This document shows, piece after piece, positions 1 through 6,444 of a stretch of DNA of 29,701 bases. Source of the DNA: Bacilli bacterium (GTDB lineage: Bacteria > Bacillota_I > Bacilli_A > RF39 > UBA660); assembly GCA_028684435.1 (NCBI GenBank), contig JAQUFX010000007.1, positions 1 through 29,701 on the forward strand. The letters run 5' to 3'. Every line of letters begins with the position of its first letter. Positions within the stretch are counted from its first letter, which is position 1. The notes beneath the pieces were generated by a model. The model was not told where the DNA came from. It saw only the letters and a program-made list of their open reading frames with translations, and made no database searches. Both the position numbers and the translations under genes were made by a program.

Positions 1-378
<378 letters not shown>

Positions 379-429
379 AATAATTTTGATTTTAAGTTTA
401 ATCTGACTACTCAAATTGACATTTTACTT

Positions 430-444
430 AGTTTTCAAAGATCA
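430..444 (-). promoter_or_regulatory. boxA antitermination element of the rRNA leader
   Basis: The minus strand reads TGATCTTTGAAAACT, which closely matches the Bacillus-type rRNA leader boxA (TGxTCTTTGAAAACT). It lies between the promoter and the 16S 5' end, where Nus-factor antitermination of rRNA operons is set up. Confidence 0.75.
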
Positions 445-475
445 TTAACACCATTTATAATCTTGGCGCACTAGT

Positions 476-504
476 AATATAACAAACCTTTTAATTTAAG
501 TCAA
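476..504 (-). promoter_or_regulatory. rRNA operon promoter
   Basis: The minus strand reads TTGACT (499-504), a 17-bp spacer, then TATATT (476-481). Start of transcription is predicted near 469, giving a leader of about 90 nt before the mature 16S end. The near-consensus boxes and exact 17-bp spacing fit a strong rRNA promoter. The rest of the 379-677 spacer is A/T-rich and holds the boxA, this promoter and the ntdP terminator. I saw no gene in it. Confidence 0.85.
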
Positions 505-646
505 CTGTTTTTTTCTTTTTTTTCGACAAAATTTAAAATTTGTTATATTTCTTATAAATGCAAGAGTTTTTAAGCTTTTTTACTCCGCATACTAAGTATT
601 ATATGCTTAAATTTGTAAAATTACTAGTGTTTTATTGCATTTTAAT

Positions 647-679
647 AAAAAAAGTGCCTAATTTACACATTTAAACACT
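647..679 (-). terminator. Intrinsic terminator after ntdP
   Basis: On the minus strand AGTGTTTAA (679-671) pairs with TTAGGCACT (661-653) over 9 bp including two G-U pairs, with a 9-nt loop, followed by a run of seven T. The stem begins inside the ntdP stop codon. It separates ntdP from the rRNA operon promoter downstream. Confidence 0.6.
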
Positions 680-1220
680 ATTTATATAAATTTTCTACCA
701 TTTTTATATATTTTTTATAATATTTTGATATAACCTTCTCATTAAATGGTCCTACTTCAGCTCGCTTCATATTAATTAACTCAGTAAGCTCACTACGAAG
801 TATTTTATCCAAGTCCTCAGAATATTTCATAATTGTTTTATGATATTTATATTCATTGCGATCTAAAACTTTAAAGGCACCATCTGGATATACTTTCAAA
901 TCTAAATCATAGTCAATAAATTTTATAATGTTATCATCTATTAAATATGGAGTTGCAATATTACATTTATAGAATAAACCTCTTTTTTTAAATTGAGCAA
1001 ATACATTAAACCATCTTTTAGTATAAAAGAAGATAATTGCTGTTTCTTTTGAAATATGAGATCTTCCATTTTTTTCTGTTATAAGTACCTTGTTGTTACC
1101 ACATATTAATATATCATCAATAATATCAATTATTATTGCTTCATTCCAAGTTCTATGGATTTTGCCATTATGTTTGTAACAGTGTATTTCAAGCTTGTCA
1201 CCAACTTCTAGCTTTTCCAT
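678..1220 (-). CDS. ntdP: DUF402 family nucleoside tri-/diphosphatase (NtdP, YgaC type)
   Basis: This 180-aa protein matches the DUF402/YgaC family, known as NtdP, a metal-dependent enzyme releasing phosphate from nucleoside di- and triphosphates in Gram-positive bacteria. What I see: the N-terminal CYKHNGKIHRTW block (residues 14-25), the TEKNGRSH block near residue 50, and the diagnostic FIDYDLDLKVYPDG segment near residues 101-114. Length is typical for the family. There is no signal peptide, so it is cytoplasmic. The ATG has an AGAGG ribosome site 5 nt upstream. It stands alone between its own promoter and terminator. The family call is firm; substrate preference is inferred from the family. 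Confidence 0.85.
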   Translation of the reverse strand: MEKLEVGDKLEIHCYKHNGKIHRTWNEAIIIDIIDDILICGNNKVLITEKNGRSHISKETAIIFFYTKRWFNVFAQFKKRGLFYKCNIATPYLIDDNIIKFIDYDLDLKVYPDGAFKVLDRNEYKYHKTIMKYSEDLDKILRSELTELINMKRAEVGPFNEKVISKYYKKYIKMVENLYK

Positions 1221-1240
1221 AATAACCTCTTTCTTTATAA

Positions 1241-1269
1241 ATTATATCTTAAATATAATATAAACACAA
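1241..1269 (-). promoter_or_regulatory. Promoter of ntdP
   Basis: The minus strand reads TTGTGT (1264-1269), 17 bp, TATAAT (1241-1246), about 20 nt ahead of the ntdP start. Confidence 0.6.
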
Positions 1270-1282
1270 AACTTTTTTGTTA

Positions 1283-2461
1283 TTATTGCTTTAATCTAAT
1301 AGAATTTTGCTCATCTAGGCAAGCAAGTTTACCAGTTCCAATATATTCTAAAGTCGCTCCACCACCTGTTGATTTAAAATAAAACTTATTAATCCTAAAA
1401 TGATCAGAACTAGCAAGAGCATCTCCCCCACCTAGTATTACATTGGCATTTGATTGACTACAAATATTTAGTATATTTCTAGTTCCCAGTTCAAAACGAT
1501 TATCTTCATACTTACCTACAGTACCGTTTATAAATATTGTTTTAGAAATATTTATATATCTTTCAAATAATTCAATCGTTTTAGGACCTATGTCATATAT
1601 ACAATCTTCACTTGTTATTTCGTTAATATCTTTGTTCATAATATTATATTGATTTTCAACAACTGCATCAACTGGCATAATTATTTTATTAGAGTACTGA
1701 TTTAAAATTTCTTTAACTTCTTCTATAGATTCTTTACTAACTAACGATCTTCCCACTTCATTATTTATACTCAAAAAAGTATTAGCTATTCCTCCTCCTA
1801 ATAATAAATAATTACATTTATCCAAAATATTAGGCATAATATTAATTTTATCTTTTGTTTTTGCTCCTCCCATTATAACTGTAAATGGTACTATCGGATT
1901 TAATAAAATTTCTAAATTATTAAGCTCCTTTTCCATTAAGAACCCAATACCATTATCAATATATTTAGTTATAGCACAGTTTGAGGCATGCTTTCTATGT
2001 GAATTACCAAAGGCATCATTTATAAAAAGATCTCCTAAAGAAGCCCAGTATTTTGCCAATTCATCATTATTATTACTTTCTTTTTTATCTAACATATCTT
2101 CAAAACGAGTATTTTCTATTAATAATACATTCCCTGGTTTCATTTCAGATATTAAACTTTCTAATTCTTTTCCTTTAGTATTTTGAGAAAAATATAATAG
2201 AATATTATCAGGAAGTAATTCTCTTAATCTTTCATAAACCACTTTTAAAGATTTATCCTTTTTATCTTCTTCAACTCTTACTTTCCCTAAATGACTCATA
2301 ATAATTACTTTAGCATTATTTTTAATTAAATAATTTATCGTAATTAATGAAGCGAATATTTTGTCGTCATTTAATATTTTGCCATCTTTTATAGTAACAT
2401 TTAAATCACATCTAACAATTACCTTTTTATTATTTACATCAAATTCAGTTATATGTTTCAT
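1283..2461 (-). CDS. pgk: Phosphoglycerate kinase, divergent
   Basis: A full-length (392-aa) phosphoglycerate kinase fold, which in canonical members interconverts 1,3-bisphosphoglycerate/ADP and 3-phosphoglycerate/ATP in glycolysis. Recognisable blocks: VRCDLNV (16-22; D19, N21), SHLGK (56-60), ENTRFE (116-121, R119), INDAFGNSHRKHAS (147-160, R156), GGAKTKDK (198-205, K201), GGGDALA (344-350) and STGGGATLE (364-372). Several normally invariant positions differ: the substrate Arg of the DxxRI..ALPTI block is Lys34, the Arg of SHLGRP is Lys60, and WNGPMGVFE reads INGTVGKYE. No other glycolytic gene adjoins it. It may be the organism's working PGK or a paralogue with altered activity; I cannot tell which from one window. 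Confidence 0.88.
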   Translation of the reverse strand: MKHITEFDVNNKKVIVRCDLNVTIKDGKILNDDKIFASLITINYLIKNNAKVIIMSHLGKVRVEEDKKDKSLKVVYERLRELLPDNILLYFSQNTKGKELESLISEMKPGNVLLIENTRFEDMLDKKESNNNDELAKYWASLGDLFINDAFGNSHRKHASNCAITKYIDNGIGFLMEKELNNLEILLNPIVPFTVIMGGAKTKDKINIMPNILDKCNYLLLGGGIANTFLSINNEVGRSLVSKESIEEVKEILNQYSNKIIMPVDAVVENQYNIMNKDINEITSEDCIYDIGPKTIELFERYINISKTIFINGTVGKYEDNRFELGTRNILNICSQSNANVILGGGDALASSDHFRINKFYFKSTGGGATLEYIGTGKLACLDEQNSIRLKQ

Positions 2462-2478
2462 CTAATCACCTTATCAAT

Positions 2479-2507
2479 ATTATATAAGATTATGAATACT
2501 ATTACAA
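2479..2507 (-). promoter_or_regulatory. Promoter of the PGK gene
   Basis: The minus strand reads TTGTAA (2502-2507), 17 bp, TATAAT (2479-2484), directly upstream of the AAGGTG ribosome site of the kinase gene. Confidence 0.6.
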
Positions 2508-2518
2508 ATTTTTTTAAA

Positions 2519-2547
2519 CAAAAAGAGAAGATTTATATTATCTTCTC
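2519..2547 (-). terminator. Intrinsic terminator overlapping the end of the lysozyme-like gene
   Basis: On the minus strand GAGAAGAT pairs with ATCTTCTC (8 bp, 7-nt loop) followed by TTTTTG. The stop codon (2533-2535) falls in the loop, so the last codons form one arm of the stem. Confidence 0.8.
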
Positions 2548-3450
2548 AATATTATTTAATTCATTAATTGAAATTGTTTGTGTATAATTTTCATATTTTG
2601 TTTTAGCATTTGTTACTAAATTAATCCAGTGTGGTCTAGCTATTTTAAAGTCATTTTCATAAACAGGGCAGTATACTCTACCAATATCTGAAAGAGTAGT
2701 TAAACCTTTCCCATAGTAATTTATTGACATTAATCTAACATAACTTAATACTCCTTGTTCAATATTATTATGTTTAATTAAGCCATTACTGCTCATACCA
2801 CCATAAACATTATTATATTTTAACATAAATTCCACTTTATAATATCCTGATTCGGCAGCTCCAATGCTCAATAAAGTTATAGGATCTACATTTGTATATA
2901 TAGATGAATAATAAATTATTAAATTCTCAATATATTCAGCATTACCAGTGTATGGCCGATATGTTACTTTTCTAAGCTTACTATTTGAATTATTTAAATC
3001 ATAAAAATATTCAATAAGACCATATTCAAAACTTGAATATGTATTTATATTTCCTATTTCATCTCTCAAATTACCTATATTAGTATATTCAAATAACTGA
3101 TTATCATTTCTTAAATATAAATCATTAATTATATCTTCATAAGTATAATCAAAAAGGTTACTAAAAAATGCGATTGTATCCTTATATAAATTTAAATAAT
3201 AATTTATATCTAAAATTATTTCTTCTTTTTCTTCAAATACATCAGTTGATTCTTCAAATAAATCATTTGATAAAATACTTAATTCTGGATATTGATAACC
3301 TAATTGCTTACTGAGGGGTATCACCTCAAAAGAACTATCTGTTAAAATTTCTGATTTAGTCCTTGATCCTATAGTAAGCACAAATATTAATAAAATTACA
3401 ACACACAATACAATGTTAAATATCTTCACTGAAGATACTCCGTTTTTCAT
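2533..3450 (-). CDS. Membrane-anchored lysozyme/glucosaminidase-like cell-wall hydrolase
   Basis: This 305-aa protein has one N-terminal membrane segment (residues 9-27, with lysines before it), a long linker rich in acidic and aromatic residues, and a C-terminal domain resembling the lysozyme-like fold of GH73 and related peptidoglycan hydrolases. The domain has DPITLLSIGAAESGYY (189-204, candidate catalytic Glu200), then YNNVYGGM (212-219), EQGVLSYVRLM (231-241) and IGRVYCP (256-262). It should act outside the membrane on peptidoglycan glycan strands. It has its own promoter and terminator. The fold assignment is from motif layout only, and the exact bond cleaved is unknown. Its presence suggests the organism has a wall. 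Confidence 0.65.
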   Translation of the reverse strand: MKNGVSSVKIFNIVLCVVILLIFVLTIGSRTKSEILTDSSFEVIPLSKQLGYQYPELSILSNDLFEESTDVFEEKEEIILDINYYLNLYKDTIAFFSNLFDYTYEDIINDLYLRNDNQLFEYTNIGNLRDEIGNINTYSSFEYGLIEYFYDLNNSNSKLRKVTYRPYTGNAEYIENLIIYYSSIYTNVDPITLLSIGAAESGYYKVEFMLKYNNVYGGMSSNGLIKHNNIEQGVLSYVRLMSINYYGKGLTTLSDIGRVYCPVYENDFKIARPHWINLVTNAKTKYENYTQTISINELNNIEKII

Positions 3451-3480
3451 TTTGTTCCCCTCCCCAGACGAACGAATTAT

Positions 3481-3510
3481 ATTCTATCATATAATGGTCA
3501 TAAAAGTCAA
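3481..3510 (-). promoter_or_regulatory. Promoter of the lysozyme-like gene
   Basis: The minus strand reads TTGACT (3505-3510), 18 bp, TAGAAT (3481-3486) with a TG one base before it (extended -10). An unusually G-rich ribosome site (GGGGAGGGG) follows about 10 nt before the ATG. Confidence 0.6.
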
Positions 3511-3535
3511 ATTCTATGCAATAAGCCCTTTAGAT

Positions 3536-3562
3536 AAAAGAAAAAAGAGCATTTAGCTCTTT
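3536..3562 (-). terminator. Intrinsic terminator of the LysM-like/small acidic operon
   Basis: On the minus strand AAAGAGC pairs with GCTCTTT (7 bp, loop TAAAT), running into TTTCTTTT. The stop codon of the 78-aa gene (3553-3555) is in the loop. Confidence 0.8.
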
Positions 3563-3789
3563 AAATTTTCCTTTATTTTAACTAATAATTCTTCATCATT
3601 AATCTCTTCTATATATAACTTTTCTTCTTCTTTTATACCTTTAATCATTAGTTTTTCAAATAATAACTCATTATTTTCTTTTTCTATTTCTTGAACTTCA
3701 TAATAAGCTTCATTATCAACTAAAGCAACTTTTTGAACTAAATAATTCTTTTCATTTAATTCTATAATATCATTAATAGTAAAAAACAT
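3553..3789 (-). CDS. Small acidic protein of unknown function
   Basis: A 78-aa, strongly charged protein with many Glu and Lys residues and no membrane segment or cysteine. The first half (MFFTINDIIELNEKNYLVQK..) looks like a small beta-rich fold and the second half like a helix. I do not recognise a family with confidence; a DUF1292-like fold was considered but no motif settles it. It has a strong ribosome site (AAGGAGG, 6 nt before the ATG) and starts 12 nt after the LysM-like gene, so the two are very likely co-transcribed and may work together. Confidence 0.7.
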   Translation of the reverse strand: MFFTINDIIELNEKNYLVQKVALVDNEAYYEVQEIEKENNELLFEKLMIKGIKEEEKLYIEEINDEELLVKIKENLKS

Positions 3790-3801
3790 CTTTTTACCTC
3801 C

Positions 3802-5055
3802 TTAAGCAACTTTCAAACTAGATTTTGGTATATCTTTTTTAAATACGGTTGGAATATTAATATTTAAATCAGCGAATAAATCCGGATTATTTTCTACATC
3901 ATTAAAGTTACCATTATTTTTTTCATTAACAATTTTATTAAATATAGCTTTATTTGCATCATAAATATCTATCCATCCGTTTGAATCTCCACATAATGCA
4001 ACTGCTATGTCAACAAGTGAAAACCCTTTTGGCATATTAAATGACACCATTTTTTCATTGTTAATTTCATGCCTATCTTCTACTGGTTCGATTATATCAA
4101 GAGGTATTTCTGGTTCTTCTATTAACTCAGCTATTTCTTTAGGCATATCTTCTTCTTGTTCTAAATCTGAAAGCTCAAAATTAATATCAGTAACAAAATT
4201 ATTCTCTGGCTCTATTTGATTTTCTTTTTCAAATTCCATTTCCGCTATTGCTTTATCCATTTTATCAAAAGGATTAAGTTCTATTTCTTCTTTAATTTGA
4301 TCTTCTTCTTTAATATCTGATACTACATCTTTTATCGGTAAAGTTTTTATACCTATTACTTCATGTCTTTTTATTGGTATATCATTAATCGGTTCTTCAT
4401 ATTTACTTTCAGCTTCTTCAGCTAATAAATTTTCGTCTTCAAGTGATGTACCTTCATTAATTTTAGGCTTTTCATCACCAACAATAAATGAATTAGCAAG
4501 CGAAGAAAATATTGGCTCAACATATGGTACTTCTTTATCTATTAAATTTTCGTTATAATCATTTTCTTTTTTTACTCCAAATGAATCAACATTATCAAAT
4601 ATAGAAGCTAAAATTGCAAATGTTTCATTATAATCAATATTATCAACTTTGGGATAATATTCTAAAATAGTTTGTTGTTCTAATGATGTTTCAGTATTTC
4701 TTTGTAAACGGTCATCAATCCTTTTTGAATAAAATTCCAAATCTTCTTTAACAGATAATGGTACAGTTTTCAAAAAATCGATAAATTCTTTTGTTAATGC
4801 ATCAATTTCTGATAAACGATTATTCCCATTATAAACTCCATTCTTGAGAGCATTATTTTTACGAGCTAATATTTCAGCAATAAAATTACATCTAGCATTA
4901 TTTTCTTTTAAAATTTCGTCACATTTATGCAAATATTCTTCGATATCAGAATCATATAATTGTTTTTCTTTATTTTTATAAAAATATTTGCGAGCCGCTA
5001 TTAGATCATAAAAAGCTTTTTCTTCAATATTATTATTAAATAGATTACTTATCAT
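3802..5055 (-). CDS. Acidic cytoplasmic protein with C-terminal LysM-like domain
   Basis: About 417 aa starting at the ATG at 5055, which has AGGAG 10 nt upstream; the GTG at 5064 lies right against that site. There is no signal peptide or membrane segment. The N-terminal 130 residues are helical, the middle (about 160-340) is a low-complexity acidic region rich in Glu, Ile and Pro, and the last 80 residues contain a LysM-like pattern: a SLVDIAVALCGDSNGW block, IYDANKAIF, then NPDLFADLNINIP. LysM usually binds GlcNAc polymers outside the cell, but some Firmicute coat and scaffold proteins carry cytoplasmic LysM domains. The role here is unknown. It is first gene of an operon with the 78-aa protein. 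Confidence 0.75.
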   Translation of the reverse strand: MISNLFNNNIEEKAFYDLIAARKYFYKNKEKQLYDSDIEEYLHKCDEILKENNARCNFIAEILARKNNALKNGVYNGNNRLSEIDALTKEFIDFLKTVPLSVKEDLEFYSKRIDDRLQRNTETSLEQQTILEYYPKVDNIDYNETFAILASIFDNVDSFGVKKENDYNENLIDKEVPYVEPIFSSLANSFIVGDEKPKINEGTSLEDENLLAEEAESKYEEPINDIPIKRHEVIGIKTLPIKDVVSDIKEEDQIKEEIELNPFDKMDKAIAEMEFEKENQIEPENNFVTDINFELSDLEQEEDMPKEIAELIEEPEIPLDIIEPVEDRHEINNEKMVSFNMPKGFSLVDIAVALCGDSNGWIDIYDANKAIFNKIVNEKNNGNFNDVENNPDLFADLNINIPTVFKKDIPKSSLKVA

Positions 5056-5079
5056 TGTAACCACACTCCTAGTATATAA

Positions 5080-5108
5080 ATTATAACATGCTAATTTTTT
5101 TTAAGCAA
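5080..5108 (-). promoter_or_regulatory. Promoter of the LysM-like operon
   Basis: The minus strand reads TTGCTT (5103-5108), 17 bp, TATAAT (5080-5085), with a TG one base before the -10 (extended -10). The spacer 5109-5239 beyond it is A/T-rich and I see no feature in it. Confidence 0.7.
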
Positions 5109-5239
5109 TATTTAATATTATAATAAATTTATAAATTTTGAATATTTATTAAACTATTTGGCTTTATTTTAAAAAGTCTGACAAAATAAAAATCATCATG
5201 AGGATTAAATCAAAAAGAATTAACCAATTCTAAATTATT

Positions 5240-5261
5240 AAAAAAAACTCACTAAGTGAGT
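5240..5261 (-). terminator. Intrinsic terminator of tRNA-Asn
   Basis: On the minus strand ACTCAC pairs with GTGAGT around loop TTA, followed by seven or eight T. It lies 12 nt past the CCA end of the tRNA. Confidence 0.8.
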
Positions 5262-5272
5262 AAATTTCAAAG

Positions 5273-5348
5273 TGGCGCCCGATGTAGGACTCGAACCTAC
5301 GACCTAACGGTTAACAGCCGTGCGCTCTACCGACTGAGCTAATCGGGC
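5273..5348 (-). tRNA. tRNA-Asn (GTT)
   Basis: A complete 76-nt cloverleaf with encoded CCA (5273-5275). The acceptor arm GCCCGAT pairs with ATCGGGC, the D arm has TAGCTCAGTCGGTAGAGC, the anticodon loop is CTGTTAA with anticodon GTT, and the T arm has GTAGGTTCGAACCTAC. It is a single-gene unit with its own promoter and terminator. Confidence 0.97.
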
Positions 5349-5393
5349 TTTTAGTAAGAATATATTAAATAAATTTAATAATTCCTATGTAGT

Positions 5394-5422
5394 AATATAT
5401 CACGACTTTTACTTTATTTCAA
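5394..5422 (-). promoter_or_regulatory. Promoter of tRNA-Asn
   Basis: The minus strand reads TTGAAA (5417-5422), 17 bp, TATATT (5394-5399), about 45 nt before the mature tRNA 5' end. The rest of the gap up to 5540 is almost pure A/T with nothing I can call. Confidence 0.75.
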
Positions 5423-5544
5423 TAAATTTTATCTTTAATATTCTAAAATAATTAATTTTTATTTATTATATTAAAAAAAAATATTTTTATACTCATCAAT
5501 TTTTCTCTAATATAATATATTAATAAAAATTTAAGTAATAATTA

Positions 5545-5553
5545 TGATATAAT
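5545..5553 (+). promoter_or_regulatory. Extended -10 promoter of the AlkD-like gene
   Basis: The plus strand reads TGATATAAT, a TGnTATAAT extended -10, about 40 nt before the ATG at 5593. No -35 box is clear at 17 bp, which is normal for extended -10 promoters. Confidence 0.5.
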
Positions 5554-5592
5554 TTTATTAATAAATAGGTGCAATTTAAGAAGGACGATTTT

Positions 5593-6300
5593 ATGGAATT
5601 AATAAAAGATAACTGGGATGTAGAAGACATATTAGAATTTCAAAAATTTTTAAAATCTTATGAAAATAGAGAAAAAATTGAATGGGTAACTAATCTACTG
5701 AAGACAGAATTACCAGTTCTAAATATAAAAACAGCTATAATAAAAAATATAGTCAATAATATATCTAAAGGAAATTATTTATCATTTTTAGATTTAATGA
5801 TTTGGGAATATTATGAAAATACAGCAATTAATGGCTATTTAATTACTAAAATTAAAGATTTTAATACCATGAAAAAATACTTAGATGTATATAGTGCTAA
5901 AACTGATAATTGGGCTACTTGCGATTTATTATCTTTTAATATTATCGGAAATGAAGAAAAATATTTTGATTTGGTTTTAAAATATATTAAAAATCCAAAG
6001 CCATTTGTTAGAAGAATCGGTTTGTCAATTTTATTTAAATTTATTGATAATAATGATTATATTGATAAAATTTTTAATTTATTAAATAACTTTAAAAATG
6101 AAGAACATTATTATGTTAATATGATGAATGCTTGGTTACTATGCGAGTGTTTTATTAAACAAAGGGAAAAAACTTTAAAATATTTACAACAAAATAAATT
6201 AAATAAATTCACCATAAATAAAGGAATTCAAAAATGCCGTGAAAGTCGCAGGATAAGCTTAGAAGATAAAAAAATATTATTAAAATATAAAATAAAATAA
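5593..6300 (+). CDS. AlkD-like DNA alkylation repair glycosylase
   Basis: A 235-aa all-helical protein of the AlkD/DNA alkylation repair family (HEAT-like repeats), which excises alkylated bases such as 3-methyladenine and 7-methylguanine. Seen: KTDNWATCDLLSF in the middle of the protein, equivalent to the Trp-xx-x-Asp active-site pair of AlkD; KPFVRRIGLSILF in the fifth repeat; and YVNMMNAWLLCECF followed by INKGIQKCRESRRIS, the C-terminal family block with its conserved Trp. I start at ATG 5593 because AAGAAGGA sits 8 nt upstream; an in-frame GTG at 5569 has no ribosome site. It is the only clear plus-strand gene, a single-gene unit. Exact lesion range is inferred. Confidence 0.82.
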   Translation: MELIKDNWDVEDILEFQKFLKSYENREKIEWVTNLLKTELPVLNIKTAIIKNIVNNISKGNYLSFLDLMIWEYYENTAINGYLITKIKDFNTMKKYLDVYSAKTDNWATCDLLSFNIIGNEEKYFDLVLKYIKNPKPFVRRIGLSILFKFIDNNDYIDKIFNLLNNFKNEEHYYVNMMNAWLLCECFIKQREKTLKYLQQNKLNKFTINKGIQKCRESRRISLEDKKILLKYKIK

Positions 6301-6321
6301 TAATTTACTTATTTCTTACAC

Positions 6322-6345
6322 AAAAAAACGAACTATAAAAGTTCG
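6322..6345 (-). terminator. Intrinsic terminator of the ABC exporter operon
   Basis: On the minus strand CGAACT pairs with AGTTCG (6 bp, 5-nt loop) followed by seven T. It lies about 100 nt after the permease stop. It also falls 22 nt after the convergent AlkD-like gene, though the T run faces the minus direction. The remainder, 6346-6444, is plain A/T-rich spacer. Confidence 0.75.
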
Positions 6346-6444
6346 CCTAAATCTTAATGGAGCAAATGATAAATATATTTACAGTTTCTAATAATAAATT
6401 GATAAAATGTTATTATATAATGATTAAATCAAGTTATTATATTT

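Noticed and set aside
598..603. A second TATAAT (minus strand) upstream of the main rRNA promoter
   Set aside because: No acceptable -35 box is found at 16-18 bp (best TAGTAA), so I do not call a P1 promoter.
1262..1282. ACAAAA/TTTTGT stem after the PGK gene
   Set aside because: Pure weak A/T pairs with a poor T tract; not convincing as a terminator and it overlaps the ntdP promoter.
5109..5239. A/T-rich spacer between the LysM-like promoter and the tRNA-Asn terminator, examined for a small RNA or ORF
   Set aside because: No promoter-terminator pair and no ORF with a ribosome site was found.
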